Origin: Brachionus manjavacas
Lineage: Eukaryota; Rotifera; Eurotatoria; Ploima; Brachionidae
Assembly (NCBI GenBank): GCA_019054805.1
Contig: JAHQIY010000029.1
Coordinates: forward strand, 434,001-498,000
DNA length: 64,000 nucleotides
Direction of reading: 5' to 3'
Shown: positions 41,591 to 52,806 of the stretch, piece after piece
Numbering within the stretch: position 1 is the first letter of the stretch
Layout: the number at the start of each line of letters is the position of its first letter
The notes under the pieces: generated by a model
What the model was told of the DNA's origin: nothing
The model's input: only the letters and a program-made list of their open reading frames with translations
The model's database searches: none
Made by a program: the position numbers and the translations under genes

Positions 41591-43429
41591 TTATTTTGCT
41601 TTAGAATTTTTCAAAATAGTTACTTCATTATTAAAATACTGAAAAACAAAAAAATTTTGCTTTAATATTTTGCTGTAATGTGATTTTCAGATGATTGAAT
41701 TTTCAAGTATTTCATTGAAATTTTGGAAGTCTTGATTGCAATTTTGCTTTTTACACTTAAACATTTTGATCTAAGATCGTTTTGAAAATTTTTTTTAAAT
41801 ACTTTATGTCCAATCCCAAATCATTGAACCTCAGACATTCCAAAAAGATTTTTTTTGTTAAAATAAAGGATTTCTTATTTAGAGGGATTAAAATTCAAAT
41901 TTATTCTCATTTAATTTAAAGTAAATATTAAAATAAATCATTTATTTAAGGTTATGATTGAAAAATTAAAATTTTTATAACATTATTTTCTTTGGGCTAA
42001 AGCTAGTTTTGTCATCTGATACAAAGCTTGTATCATCAAGTTTGAATCTCTGCAAAAACTATGCTGTTGAAAATCATTAAAATATACCGTATCAGATTTG
42101 TTTAAAAGTCCCAAAAAAAATATATGAGATATAGTTTGGTGCAAGGTTCAAAAGCTGTCAGTTCAGCATAGTCGAATGAGGGTATACGAGATTTTGAAAA
42201 TTGATTTTTTTTAATTTTGGGCGAAACATGCTATGTATGAATACCTGTAAAAATGGGTTTATTTTATAAAATAAAATTCTAGTCACGACAAATTATGTAC
42301 CATAAAATTTGTCTTTTTCTGTTCTTTAATTGAGTGGCAATTTTTTGTTCTATTAAATGCATAAATCTTCAAGAAAACAGATTTTAAATTAAAACACTCG
42401 GGTGTATTTTTAAAAAGGAAGCTTATTTTTAAAATATTTTTTGAAAAAATGGATTTAGAATCTTAATATTTAAAACCCAAATGTGTGAAAAAAAATAAAA
42501 TGTTCATAAATATATTTACTTTAATATCTAAATACCTTGTTTTTAAAATTGTCTCTATATACATTTATAAATTAATTTTTATAGCTTATAGAATAAAATT
42601 AGTATAAAAAACATCATAAAAAGATATTAAAAAATCATTTATTAGAAAAAATGTATTCAAATTCAATGAATCTTAAGGCATATAATTATTACCTGGGTTT
42701 ATTTTATGCAAAAAAAAAACTAAAATACTGAATTTGGAACAAAATTTTTTATTCATTACTTTATTTAAGAAATATATAGTACTAATTATCTAAATAGAAC
42801 AAAAAATTAGGAATAAAAACAAAAAATATTTTTTAAGGGCAAAAAAATCAAATTCTCTATCATGGCATTTTTTAGCTTCCTCCAAGAAGCGAAAACTACA
42901 AGAAGGAAAATAACTTTTACCTTTTCCTCTAGTTTTTCCTTTAGTATTAGCTTCAAAAGCCTGATCTTGAGATATGTTACTAGGAATTCCTTCAATTACA
43001 GGCCTTTTTTTAAATTCCCGAGTTATTTTAAAGATTTATTTATTCGATTAACTAAATCGAACTAGAGATAAGGCTTTATTGGTTTATATTAAAGTAAAAT
43101 CAAAAGTGATAATTTGAAAAACAAAACAAGAAAGATAAAAAAAATTTCAAAGTGGCTATTTTTTTGAACATTATAGGATTAATTAATAAAAAATTTAAGT
43201 TTTTTTGATTGAATAAGAGTTTCTTTTCAATCAATTATGTATTAATAAATTAGAATAGTAATCAATTTAAATGTAATTGACATCAATTACAAAAAAAAAC
43301 TATAATGTTTTTATTTTGTTCCTAATTCAGTATTTTAATTTTTAAATTGCATATTATTGTTATTTAAAAATATTATACGCGGAATCTTAATATTTGAAAT
43401 TTAAACAATCAAAAATTTAAAATAAATAT
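41591..43429. other. 1.8-kb AT-rich region, nothing recognised
   Basis: Frames here (for example 42,862-43,065) are short and composed of Phe/Ser/Lys codons. No repeat, RNA or splice-supported exon seen. Confidence 0.4.
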
Positions 43430-44135
43430 GGTTTAATTTTTTGTGTTTGAATCACAAAATGATCCAATGTTGAAATAATATTGAAAAAGCGCGATGTTTC
43501 AAATATTTTTTTCAGTATCAAATATAAAAATAATTTTAAGTTAATATTGCAAACATTTCCATGTTTGAAATTAAACTCTTTGGTGAAATAGAATGAGTTA
43601 AATTTTTGTTTTGGAAATTTGAAAAAAATTTTTTTGAATACAATGAAAATTTGAATACCACGATAATTTTATTTTTATCAGTTAATGAAAAATTTAGATT
43701 CATGGTTAAATTTTTTTATTTTTAAAATTTTTTTAAATTATTATCAATTTTGTGTAATTTTTTTTTCTTATTTTTTTAAAATTTTTAGTGGGTTCCATGA
43801 TAAAATTATTATGGAGCTATTTACTTATAAAAAAGTTAGCTGGTAACAAATACCAGATAGACGATTGTCTTATTTAGCTTTTGTTCACATTTAGTAAATA
43901 AAAAAAAATAAATAAAAAGTAAAAAGAATTTTCAATATTTTTTTCAAATTTCCAAACAAAAATTTAACTCATTCTATTTCACCAAAGAGTTTAATTTCAA
44001 ACATGGAAATGTTTGCAATATTAACTTAAAATTATTTTTATATTTGATACTGAAAATAATATTTGAAACATCGCACTTATTCAATGTTATTTCAACATTG
44101 GATCATTTTGTGATTCAAACACAAAAAATTAAACC
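43430..44135. mobile_element. 706-bp element with ~200-bp terminal inverted repeats
   Basis: Starts GGTTTAATTTTTTGTGTTTG and ends CAAACACAAAAAATTAAACC. The arms (43,430-43,640 and 43,925-44,135) are inverted copies with few differences, for example around aaactctttggtgaaatag and ctatttcaccaaagagttt. The ~280-base centre is non-coding. ATAT flanks both sides and may be a 4-bp target duplication, though it is palindromic. Solo arms occur at 28,330-28,442, 29,660-29,841 and 38,735-38,892, so the family is active or was so recently. Confidence 0.85.
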
Positions 44136-45440
44136 ATATGATCATTAAAATAAATATTTTGACTATCAGTAAGGCAAAAAATTCGATTGATGTAAATTCT
44201 TATAAAAAAAGAATAATTTTTCAAATTAAAAAATCTTCTATAATAAAAAAATTAATTGTAGCCAAATTAAGTTAGAATCATAGTTTTATTTTTAATGATT
44301 ATTTTTCAAATAAAATAAAACTCGATTTTTCGTTTTTTAATTTTAATCGAAAAAATAAAAATCCTAGGAAAAAAAAGATACCGGTTTTTTGAGCCTTAAT
44401 TTATTTAGAAATATCCTAATGAGCCATTTTTTTACATATCATTTAAAAGAAATATAGAAATATGGCGGTGTGCATTTTTTCTTGTTTTTAAATGATTTTA
44501 AAATTGAAGCAAGGAAATTTTGATAGGAAATTTTGATTTATCAAAAAAGAAGAATTTTTGTTCTTCTTGCTTTTGAAATTCACAATACCTAAAAAGATTT
44601 ATTAATTTTTACCGAGTGAAAATTCTGACGATTAGTCAGTTGCTTGAATTGTAGATAATTATTTTCAAAATCCATTTAAAATCTAGTTCAAAATATAAAG
44701 CCATAAATCTTAAATTTTGTCAACTTATTTGATCTAAATATTTTTTAATCTAAACACACTAAACTAAATTTATTTCTATAAAAAATCAAATCGGTTCTAA
44801 AAATAATTCTAAGTCGAACATATCAAAATAGACTTTAAAAAAATACCCCCGGGTGACAAATGTTTTTGTTTTTGCTTTTGAATTTCACAATTCCACTTTG
44901 TTATGGTCTTTACCAGGTAAATACCAAAGGAAACTACTACCACGTATCCAATACCAAAGAAGTTAATACTAAGAGAATTTATTCACAAAAAAATTTACGA
45001 ATTTAATATCAATAGAAACTAATACCGATAGGTTTTAAATACCATCGTAATTAAATACTAAAGGAGGTTGTTGTATTTTAGGATCTTTCGGCCCCCAAAA
45101 TTAAGAACTCATGATTGAAAAATCAATAGCTGATCTTTCATCAAGAAAGAAGACTCTTTAGCGTCCAACTAAAACTATAAAACTAATTAAAATACTTAAG
45201 TATGGCAATTTTTTTTAATAAATTTTTCAATTTGTCCATGGGACTTAAACTTTAATATAATAAATAAATTAAAAAAAATAAATTAAATAATATGAATATT
45301 CATTTATTATACTCAATTTCTTTCATCTCTCAAATTATGTCATTTTACTTATTTTTTTCATTATTACCATTAATTTTTTTGAAATTACGTGATTAACTTT
45401 CAAACATGGTAAACAATTTTTAGATTAAGTGAACTAGTAG
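44136..45440. other. AT-rich region with a degenerate short tandem repeat
   Basis: No gene. Between about 44,918 and 45,065, words such as aataccaaaggaaactac, aataccaaagaagttaatac and aataccgataggtttt recur every 25-40 bases, a decayed minisatellite. Confidence 0.45.
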
Positions 45441-45454
45441 TGAACTAATACTAA

Positions 45455-45530
45455 TAGTAAACCCTAGAAAAAGAATTTTTTTCATTATAGGTGAACTATA
45501 GTTCACCTCACCGACTTACTATGGGTAATG
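45455..45530 (+). repeat. Diverged copy of the SINE-like core
   Basis: gtaaaccctagaaaaagaat, ttttttcattataggtgaac, tatagttcacctcaccgac follows the same order as the core at 38,495-38,565 (aacctgagaacaagaatttt, cggataataagtgaacttt, ggtttacctaaccgac). Confidence 0.55.
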
Positions 45531-45799
45531 GTAAAACCTGACATAAATCCTCGCAACTTTCCCCGAGGTTCTGTTGTATAAATAACAATACGCATAAGAC
45601 ACCCAGGACTCAGTTAAAACCCCAACTTTTTTAAATTTCATTTTCACTTTAAACCCAAGGCTTATAAAAAAAAAACTAACCTTTTAATCTCAGCTTTTGT
45701 CTCAGAGTGCTTTATTTTAATTTATAATAGTCTCATTGGATGACAAAAATTGAAATAACATAGACTTAAAATATGTAAATTTTTTATCACATTTAAATT

Positions 45800-46715
45800 C
45801 ATGTGAAAAATGCTTTTAAATCTTAAATCGTCATGTGTTTTAATGAGACTTGGTTTACAGGACAAACCACTCAGCAAATTGATGATTATAAACTTTTTGT
45901 CAGAAATAGGAATCAAAAAGCTCATGGAGGTGTCTGTATTTATATTAAGAGTGATGTCAGTGAATGTAAAGATAGTGAGTTCATCAACGAATCAACTGAA
46001 CAAATTTGGTGTGTGACAATTTTTGATAATGAAAAGGTACTTATTGGCTGCATATATAGACCACCTCACCTAAGGGACATTTCACCAATCTTTGAATCAA
46101 TTAAAAAAGCAAGACGTCTTCTAGATTTAAAACTAGTGAGTAGAGTATTGATCTGTGGTGATTTTAACCTCCCACATATTAGTTGGGATGAAGATTGTAT
46201 ACCTTTTACCAATATTAAGGATCTTACTTCACCAGAGATGGGGATGATAGAAACACTAAAGGATGTTTTCTTTGCTCGAAATGTCGATTTTCCAACCTTT
46301 ATTAATAGGGAAAAACATTGCAAAAATACCCTAGATCTTGTTATAACAGAATCCAAGGGTCGGATTTCCCATATAAAAACAAATCCACCACTCGGTGATG
46401 TGAAACAAGGACATATGGTGCTGACATGGAATTTCAAATTATGCTCGAACGCGAAGAAAACTGAATACTCATCAAAAAATCTAAATTATTTTAAAGCAAA
46501 TTTCTTAGGCATAAAAGATAAATTGGCTAATCAAGACTGGGCTAAAATTTTTGAGAATATGGACGCAAGTCAAATGTATGATGTATTTACAGAAGAATTA
46601 AATTGGATATCATTGCGCAATTCTCCAAATAAAAGCTTAAGAAAAAACAGAGCAAGGCCGAAGTGGCTTAACACTGAAATCAAGCACATGGTTAAACAAA
46701 CCATCGTTGCCCAGT
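45800..46715 (+). pseudogene. LINE endonuclease domain fragment (family J)
   Basis: A continuous frame of about 290 codons: CFNETWFTGQ (catalytic Glu), HGGVCIYIKSD, LIGCIYRPPHL, ICGDFNLPHISWDED (GDFN motif), KNTLDLVITES and GDVKQGHMVLTW where SDH would be expected. After the domain comes linker sequence (NYFKANFLGIKDKLANQDW, RARPKWLNTEIKHMVKQ). It ends at 46,716 before any reverse transcriptase. GDFNxPxISW is typical of CR1/L2-type LINE endonucleases. The 5' Asn-containing strand is missing and the catalytic His/Asp pair has decayed. A long intact frame with an inactive site is unusual. Confidence 0.75.
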
Positions 46716-46975
46716 AAAATAACGGGTGAGTCATAATGTTTTGGACAAATTTCTAAGTTAAAAAAATATAGAAGGATAATCGGAGAAGGCTGAAATTTTA
46801 CACACTTGTTAACTAGCTCTTCTAGTTGATTTTTTTTGGTATTGGTTTTGACTTGTGTATACTTGGACTTTTCTCGGGCCAAAAACGTACCTGCTATTCT
46901 TTGAGCTCAGTCAAAAAATCTAAATTATTTTAAAGCAAATTTCTTAGGCATAAAAGATAAATTGGCTAATCAAAT
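46471..46975 (+). repeat. 62-bp direct repeat, copies ~440 bp apart
   Basis: tcaaaaaatctaaattattt...agataaattggctaatcaa occurs at 46,474-46,535 and again at 46,913-46,974. The first copy is inside the LINE J frame. The intervening 46,720-46,910 is of unknown origin, so the second copy looks like a duplication accompanying an insertion or repair event. Confidence 0.85.
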
Positions 46976-47118
46976 AAATTGGCTTCTTTTATTCTCTAAA
47001 TATATTTAATAATTTGGATAAAAGTTAACGTATTTAGGAATTATAAACAAAATTAAATATTTGTTGAAAAATTGTGATAGTAAACTTTAAGAAATTAAAT
47101 TTAAAAAATTACTTTTTT

Positions 47119-47425
47119 GCATATTATTCACATTAAAAGATTCGTCTAAAATTTCAGACTCACTGGTTGATGATAAATATTCCCCAAGTTCCATTTTTTT
47201 TGCTTTTGAATGACATTTAGTTTCACTGCCTGAAAATATTTTTAATTTATAAAAATATTTTTAAAAGTTTTTTCTTTAATACCTCTGTACTAAATTGTTC
47301 CATTAAACCATTTTTTGTTGAACTCAACTCTTATATTTTTACTATTAATGAATTTTTTCTTTTCATCATTAATTACTGTAAAAGAGTTATCACTCTCAAA
47401 ATAAATTAAAAGAAAATCTTTTGTC
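47119..47425 (-). pseudogene. Small companion gene of the CACTA-like transposase
   Basis: An ATG at 47,425 opens MTKDFLLIYFESDNSFTVIN, then KNIRVEFNKKWFNGTI, an in-frame TAG, YRG, a GT...TTTCAG intron (about 47,229-47,283), and SETKCHSKAKKMELGEYLSS with an acidic Ser/Glu tail. The pattern (hydrophobic strand, V.Wxxxxxxx.I.YxG) resembles a small Tudor-like beta domain. In several invertebrate TNP2-type elements a second protein of this kind accompanies the transposase, which ends 68 bases upstream. The TAG where a residue before YRG is expected, and the lack of further exons, argue that it is dead. Confidence 0.45.
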
Positions 47426-47492
47426 ATTCTGTTTTATTTAAAAAAATAATTGCTTTGAAAATAAATTACAGCTTATATATTACAAATTGAGC

Positions 47493-50400
47493 TTAGTCAT
47501 GTTCAAATTTATATGCGACTTTGGTAATATATTTTTCTATTATTATACATTTACACATAATAGCATCGCATCTTATTATTCTATGCTTTGATTTTAGCTC
47601 AAATATTTTGAAAAAATGTGTAAAAGATTCAATATTAACTAGTGCAGAAAAATCTTTAGAAAATAAATTATCCAAATCTCGAAAACTATTTAAAACATCA
47701 AGTTTTACGATCAATGCATAAAGGCTATTTTCATACTCATAAAATTTTAAAATTTTCCCATATTTTTCAGACTTCTTTCCTATAAAACATACTGTATGAT
47801 TATTATTTCCTTTTTTATCATTATTTAAAGTGCAAAAATTCTGCCCAGAAACCAAGGCTCGATCTGATTTAACTAAAATTTCATTTTGAAAATCAATTTT
47901 AATTTTTTTGAACAAATTTTTTTCTAATGCACTTAATCTTTCTCTGAAAACAGGCCTTAGAAGTTGATCTTTCTTCTTATGTTCTTTCATTAAAAAATCT
48001 ATATAATCTTTTAATTCATGATTTTTACTTTGATATTTTTTTAAAACATTGAAAAAATTCTTAGAAACAAAAAGCTTTTTACTGAGCTGGCATAAAAAAC
48101 CATTAGTTCCCATCATTAGTTTTTTCATATTTCCAAGCGAACCCTTAAAACTTTTGAGTTTTTAAATTTTTTTTTCCAAAAATTACCTCAAAAAAAAAAG
48201 CACTATGACATTGAAGTGGACCATGCATAATAACTTGATCATATAGATGAAGATGTGCGTGAATAATGTAATTATATTCACTAGTACCATAATATTTGCC
48301 TATTGAATCGTGATAACTTTCAATCATCTTTTTAGCAACTTCAAGCATATCTCGGTTATCAATCGGTTCATAGAAAATTCTTGTTGAAAAAACGTATAAT
48401 ATAAGTAAGTTCCAATATGGAACTGGCAAAAATTTCATTAGAACAGGAACAGAAACGAAAAATAAAAATTGTTTTAATTCAGATGACTTGTATTGAAGTT
48501 TAGAATCATATTGTTTAAATTTTCTGGAAAATTCGCTTGGAAATTTTATAGTTGAAAGAATTTTGTTTATTTGACATAGTTTGTCTCCTATTAAAGTTTA
48601 AAATATTTTTTCAATAAATTTCATTTTTAAAAATAACAAATTACCAATAAAGCAATCTGAATTTTGATTTTCAAAATATTGTTTTAACAGCCATCTACAA
48701 TGTCCCTGTAATATTAGATGTATATAATCAAACGGAACCTGATCAGGAATTGCAATAACGTTAAAGAATGGTGATGGTCCTTTTACTCCAAATAAGTTTT
48801 CTTTTGCTCTTTTATCTGTCAAAAGGCTTAATTTTTCACAGTCCTTTGTAGTTTTTAATTTGAACTAAATGACAGTAGTGATTTAAAAAAATTTAAGAAA
48901 AAATAAACAAATGTAAGAAAAAAAAGTGTCAATTAAGTAAAATTTATAATAATATCTTACATTTAATGGACCATAAATCATTTTCCTGGACACATTATCA
49001 TATTCACTTGGATGAAAGCATGTTGCACAACCATATCTTCCATTAAATTGCATTATATTTAAAGCGGAAGCCTTTGCTGGTAAGTCAGCTATCAAACTTT
49101 GACATCTAACTCTGAATTTTAATCCTAAAAAAATATCAAAATTTAAAGTTAAAGTTTAATAAAAACTAGAAAAAATATACCTTTGAATTCAAGAGGAATA
49201 TTAATTAACTCTGAAAGATTTTTCAGTGATTTTTCGAAAAAAAATTGTAATCAGGTTTTTGTTTGTTTAACCAAAGGCCTTTAAATTTAATAATTAAAGT
49301 AAGTTAAATAATAAGTCATATTTTAGGGCAATGTAAAATTTTAGTACAAAAAATTACTGTACAAAAAGTAAAAACGCTATAATTTATTTTCTAAATGTGT
49401 ATAAATGGTCCTATAAAACGTACAATATTGAACAAATTTTTACAACCGAATTCAAAGATCTGCAAAAATACTGAAATTTTCTGTAAAATGCACACCATCA
49501 AAAAAATTTGATTAAAAATTCAATAAATTGCAGAGCTTTGAATTCGGTTGTACAAATTTGTACAGTTGTACATTTTATAGGACCATTTTTGCACAATTAG
49601 AAAATAAATTATAGCGTTTCTACTTTTTGTACTGTAATTTTTGTACCAAAATTTCACATTGCAGTTCAATATATTCTTCCATAATAGAAAATATTATAAA
49701 TGGAGATAAAAAAATACCAAGAATAATTAAATTATTAAAATTTTCTCTTGTCGATTGGTTCAGTTCAATGATAGTTGAAACTAGTGGCCATAAACAGTAA
49801 TTTTTGGATCTGACCAAAGGACACCCATCAGTACTAAGATTTAGTGACAATGGAATCTCATTGCCACTTAAATTTTTAATGAATGATTTATACACGCTGC
49901 CATCTAAAGCTGATTTTATTAAGCCTTGACTTTTGTTTTTTTTAGCAAGATGAAAACTTTCTTTTATTTGATTTAATTTTTCCGAGTCTTCTAAAATAGT
50001 AATTAATTGAGATTTTAAATCAAAACAAACCATCTTTGAGCATGGTTTTTGACATTGTTGACACAAAGCTATTTTCTCAGAAAAATTGTTATTGAATAAA
50101 ATTGGAGGAGCCGAAATATTACAATATTGACATAATTCATAATACATCGATTCTTTGACATTGCTGAATTTTTTATTGAATGAATTGAATGTTTTCGGAC
50201 AGATATTAGGTTGTGGTAAAATGATTCTTATTAATTTTAATATATCATTAATTGCAATTTCGGCTAAATAATGACGAATTTTGATTAAATTCAAAGCTAG
50301 AAGAAATTCTGATTTCTTTATATCAGCATTTTCATACAAAGCTGTAGGTGAATCATCAATTTCATCTTCTGCCTCAGAAGATTGAGATTTATCACTAAGA

Positions 50401-50710
50401 TCAGCAGTTGTTTTTGATAATTCGGACTCGGAAAAAATATCTTTGTTGCTTAAATCATCAGCACTTAAATTATTATCTGAGTGAAAATCTAATAATTATC
50501 AATATTAAAAAAATATTAAGAAAAAAATAATAAGTTTTACCAAGAATGTTTTGATCGTCTATTTCTTTAACAGGTAATTTATTTTGATTAATTTCTAATT
50601 TTCGTTCGTCATTTTCCGAAGAGCTACTAGATGATGATTTTCTTCTAAAAGAAAGCTTTTTGAGACGATCCCGGTATCGTTTTTGGCGAGTGGTGGAATA
50701 ATTTTTTTCT
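47493..50710 (-). pseudogene. CACTA-like (TNP2-type) transposase, six exons, interrupted
   Basis: Minus-strand exons, approximately 50,710-50,541, 50,488-49,190 (interrupted), 49,120-48,967, 48,875-48,650, 48,590-48,195 and 48,150-47,493, join at in-phase GT-AG sites. Landmarks: a basic N-terminus RQKRYRDRLKKLSFRRK; acidic region; CQYCNIS...CQQCQKPCSK (zinc-binding); SLNLSTDGCPLVRSKNYCLW, then PLVSTIIELN; LIADLPAKASALNIMQFNGR and YGCATCFHP; ENLFGVKGPSPFF and FDYIHLILQGHCRWLL; HAHLHLYDQVIMHGPLQCHS, then AFFFE. These are typical of animal CACTA/EnSpm-group transposases, which cut and paste their DNA. A 335-bp foldback (49,328-49,662) sits in the second exon, a one-base frameshift lies near 49,240, and the 5' end is fused to a gypsy remnant at about 50,700. 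Otherwise no stops. Confidence 0.75.
49328..49662. mobile_element. 335-bp foldback inside the transposase gene
   Basis: Arms of about 140 bases: GCAATGTAAAATTTTAGTAC...AACCGAATTCAAAGATCTGC is inverted as GCAGAGCTTTGAATTCGGTT...GTACCAAAATTTCACATTGC, with about 85% identity and ~40 bases between arms. It separates MEEYIELQ-type coding sequence from the next piece (LWLNKQKPDYN). Non-coding. No clear target duplication. Confidence 0.85.
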
Positions 50711-51830
50711 TGCCGTGTCAGTTGACGACTTGCATACGCAATCGGATGTGCGAAGTCTCCAATTTACTGTACTAGAACTGCACCAAGAGCCAATCCAGAG
50801 GCGTAAGTAAATAACATAAATGGTTTATTAAAATCTGGATAGATTAGTATTGGTGCTTCTGACCTTAAAACTTCTCCTAATCGCTCGATGTGCGATACTA
50901 AATCCCGGGAAAATACGATCACATCATCTAAATAGACAAGACAATGTTTCCAAGTTAAGTTGCGTAAAGGTTGTCCATCAACCGCTGAAATGTCGGTGGG
51001 GCGTTGCACAAACCAAATGGCATAACATTAAATTCAAATAATTTGTTGTCTGCACAGAATGAAGTTTTCTGAATTTTTTATCATCAATTTTCTTCTTAGA
51101 CTCGTTATCATTCTCGATTTTGGTATTCATCAGTTCAATCTCGTGTACTGTTCCTATTTCGACGTCTGAGTCAAAATAAAAGGGTCTTTCAGAGGTATTC
51201 ACTACGAGTATAAACATTTCACCTGTATCATTTACTTTATTCAAACTTTTACCAATAATAAGACCTGATTTTGAAAAGTTCTGATTTTGACTTGGCTCGA
51301 CAAACAATTCTTTATTGCGTAAACCAACGTTTGTTTGGCATTTAATAAACATTTCTGATTTAGATTTGATTTTCTTTGGCTCCAAAATAAAAATTTTATT
51401 ATTCTAATTATCTTGATTCTCATTGAAGTTTCAACATAATTAAGCTGGATCTCTTTTCCATTCGGCCTTATCGTAACGTTTTGTTGAAAGTGCTTACTTA
51501 ATGGTCAAACCTGTTCTTACGAAACCATTATCATTACCCATTTTCTCATGTTGTAAAATATTGGAAAAGAAATCTTGAAATTTTTCGGTAGTTTTCTTGG
51601 ATTAATAAACGAACCAGACGAACCGCATTCAACCAGCATTTTGTTGTCTTTCGTCCGCTTGTCGCTTTCTACAATCATATTTTCTGTGACCAACCTTACG
51701 ACAATAAAAACATTCCCATGTAAAATTCTCGTAGGCGATCTCTTAGAGATATTAAAAGAAAAAATTATAAAATATCTTTCAAAGATCCTTAAGAGAAATT
51801 TCATTGAAAAAATTTGTCAGGGTGTATTTT
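50690..51830 (-). pseudogene. Ty3/gypsy-type gag-pol remnant
   Basis: Minus strand, in order: CFYCRKVGHRKYDC (CX2CX4HX4C gag knuckle) near 51,690; LVECGSSGSFINPRKL (aspartic protease motif, with Glu-Cys where Asp-Thr/Ser is expected); VNTSERPFYFDSDVEIGTVH; LFEFNVMPFGLCNAP; VYLDDVIVFSRDL (reverse transcriptase active site) and, after an internal deletion, YPDFNKPFMLFTYASGLALG plus HPIAYASRQLTRQEKNYSTT (start of RNase H, with Tyr for the first catalytic Asp). Several frameshifts and stops. The right-to-left reading then passes straight into the CACTA-like coding sequence at about 50,700. Long terminal repeats not found. Confidence 0.8.
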
Positions 51831-52476
51831 TTTGTCTCGTAATGTTATTTTTATTATCGAGAGGTAACCTTAAGATCTCCTAAAGAAAAAAAATGTTTTA
51901 TAATGAGGTGATTTAAGTTAACTAGATGAATCATTAATAAAAAAAAATTATGATACTATATCTAATTAAATGTAATTTTTTATTCATCATTTATTTGTTT
52001 TTCTATTGTGTATTTTATATCAAGATGAGTTCAGTATTTCACTATTTTTCTCACTAAGGATTAAATTTTAAATTTTATTTTAAAAAGAATAAAAAAAAAA
52101 CAAAAAATAAAAAGTATAAATAATAATAAAAAGTGCTTGTAAACAATTTGTTTTTCTGTACTAAAAAGTGATTTTTATATTATATTCATAGTTAATGTAA
52201 ATTAATGTAAATTTAAACTAATTTATTTGAGTAGTATTCAAAATTTATTTCATTGAATTTCTAAGGCTCACCAATTAAGTTAAACAAAAATCTTTTTTCA
52301 CTTAAACAAAAAATAACCTAAATTAAATAAAATGTAAATATAGTTAAACAAATTCTTTTCTTTTTCAAACAATTTTAAATTGCATCAAATAAAAACATAT
52401 GATTTGCAAACAAAAAAAATTCCAAACAAACATTTTTAACACAAAATAAATTAAAATATTATTCAACTAAACAAAA
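51831..52476. other. AT-rich region, no gene seen
   Basis: A/T-rich with several TTAAACAAAAAT-like words between 52,270 and 52,475 just upstream of a short ATG frame. Could hold a promoter, but no specific element is recognisable. Confidence 0.35.
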
Positions 52477-52579
52477 ATGAGTGATATCGAAAGCCATTCT
52501 AGCACTTTAGAAGAGTTTGAAGCTGTTATGAAGGATACAATTGAAAGATGGCAACAAAATCCAGAGTTAAATGAGTTTA
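52477..52579 (+). pseudogene. Short 5' coding start cut by LINE A insertion
   Basis: ATG at 52,477 begins MSDIESHSSTLEEFEAVMKD, then TIERWQQNPELNEFI, and then runs into the T-rich tail of the minus-strand LINE at about 52,580. Composition is protein-like (Glu, Ser, Trp, Gln). Past the far end of the LINE the sequence gaatttattaatctccaaat (56,958) could be the continuation but does not clearly match. Family unknown. Confidence 0.35.
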
Positions 52580-52806
52580 TAAAATATTTTTTTTTTATTT
52601 TTTTTTTTTTATTTTGTTTTCTGTACCGAGCTAAAGCTCCTTCAGAATAAGTTAAAAATAAAATATAAAAATAAAATAAAAATAAAATTAAAGTAAATAA
52701 AATTAGATAAAAAAAGAATCAAAATAGAGTAAATAAGCTAAAAAAATGAAAGTTGAAAAGACATAAATTGGAAAAGATTGTTACATGTGGCACATGTTTA
52801 AATAGT

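Noticed and set aside
42807..43065. Short frames on both strands near 42.9 kb
   Set aside because: No motif, no splice support, biased codons; chance frames in AT-rich DNA.
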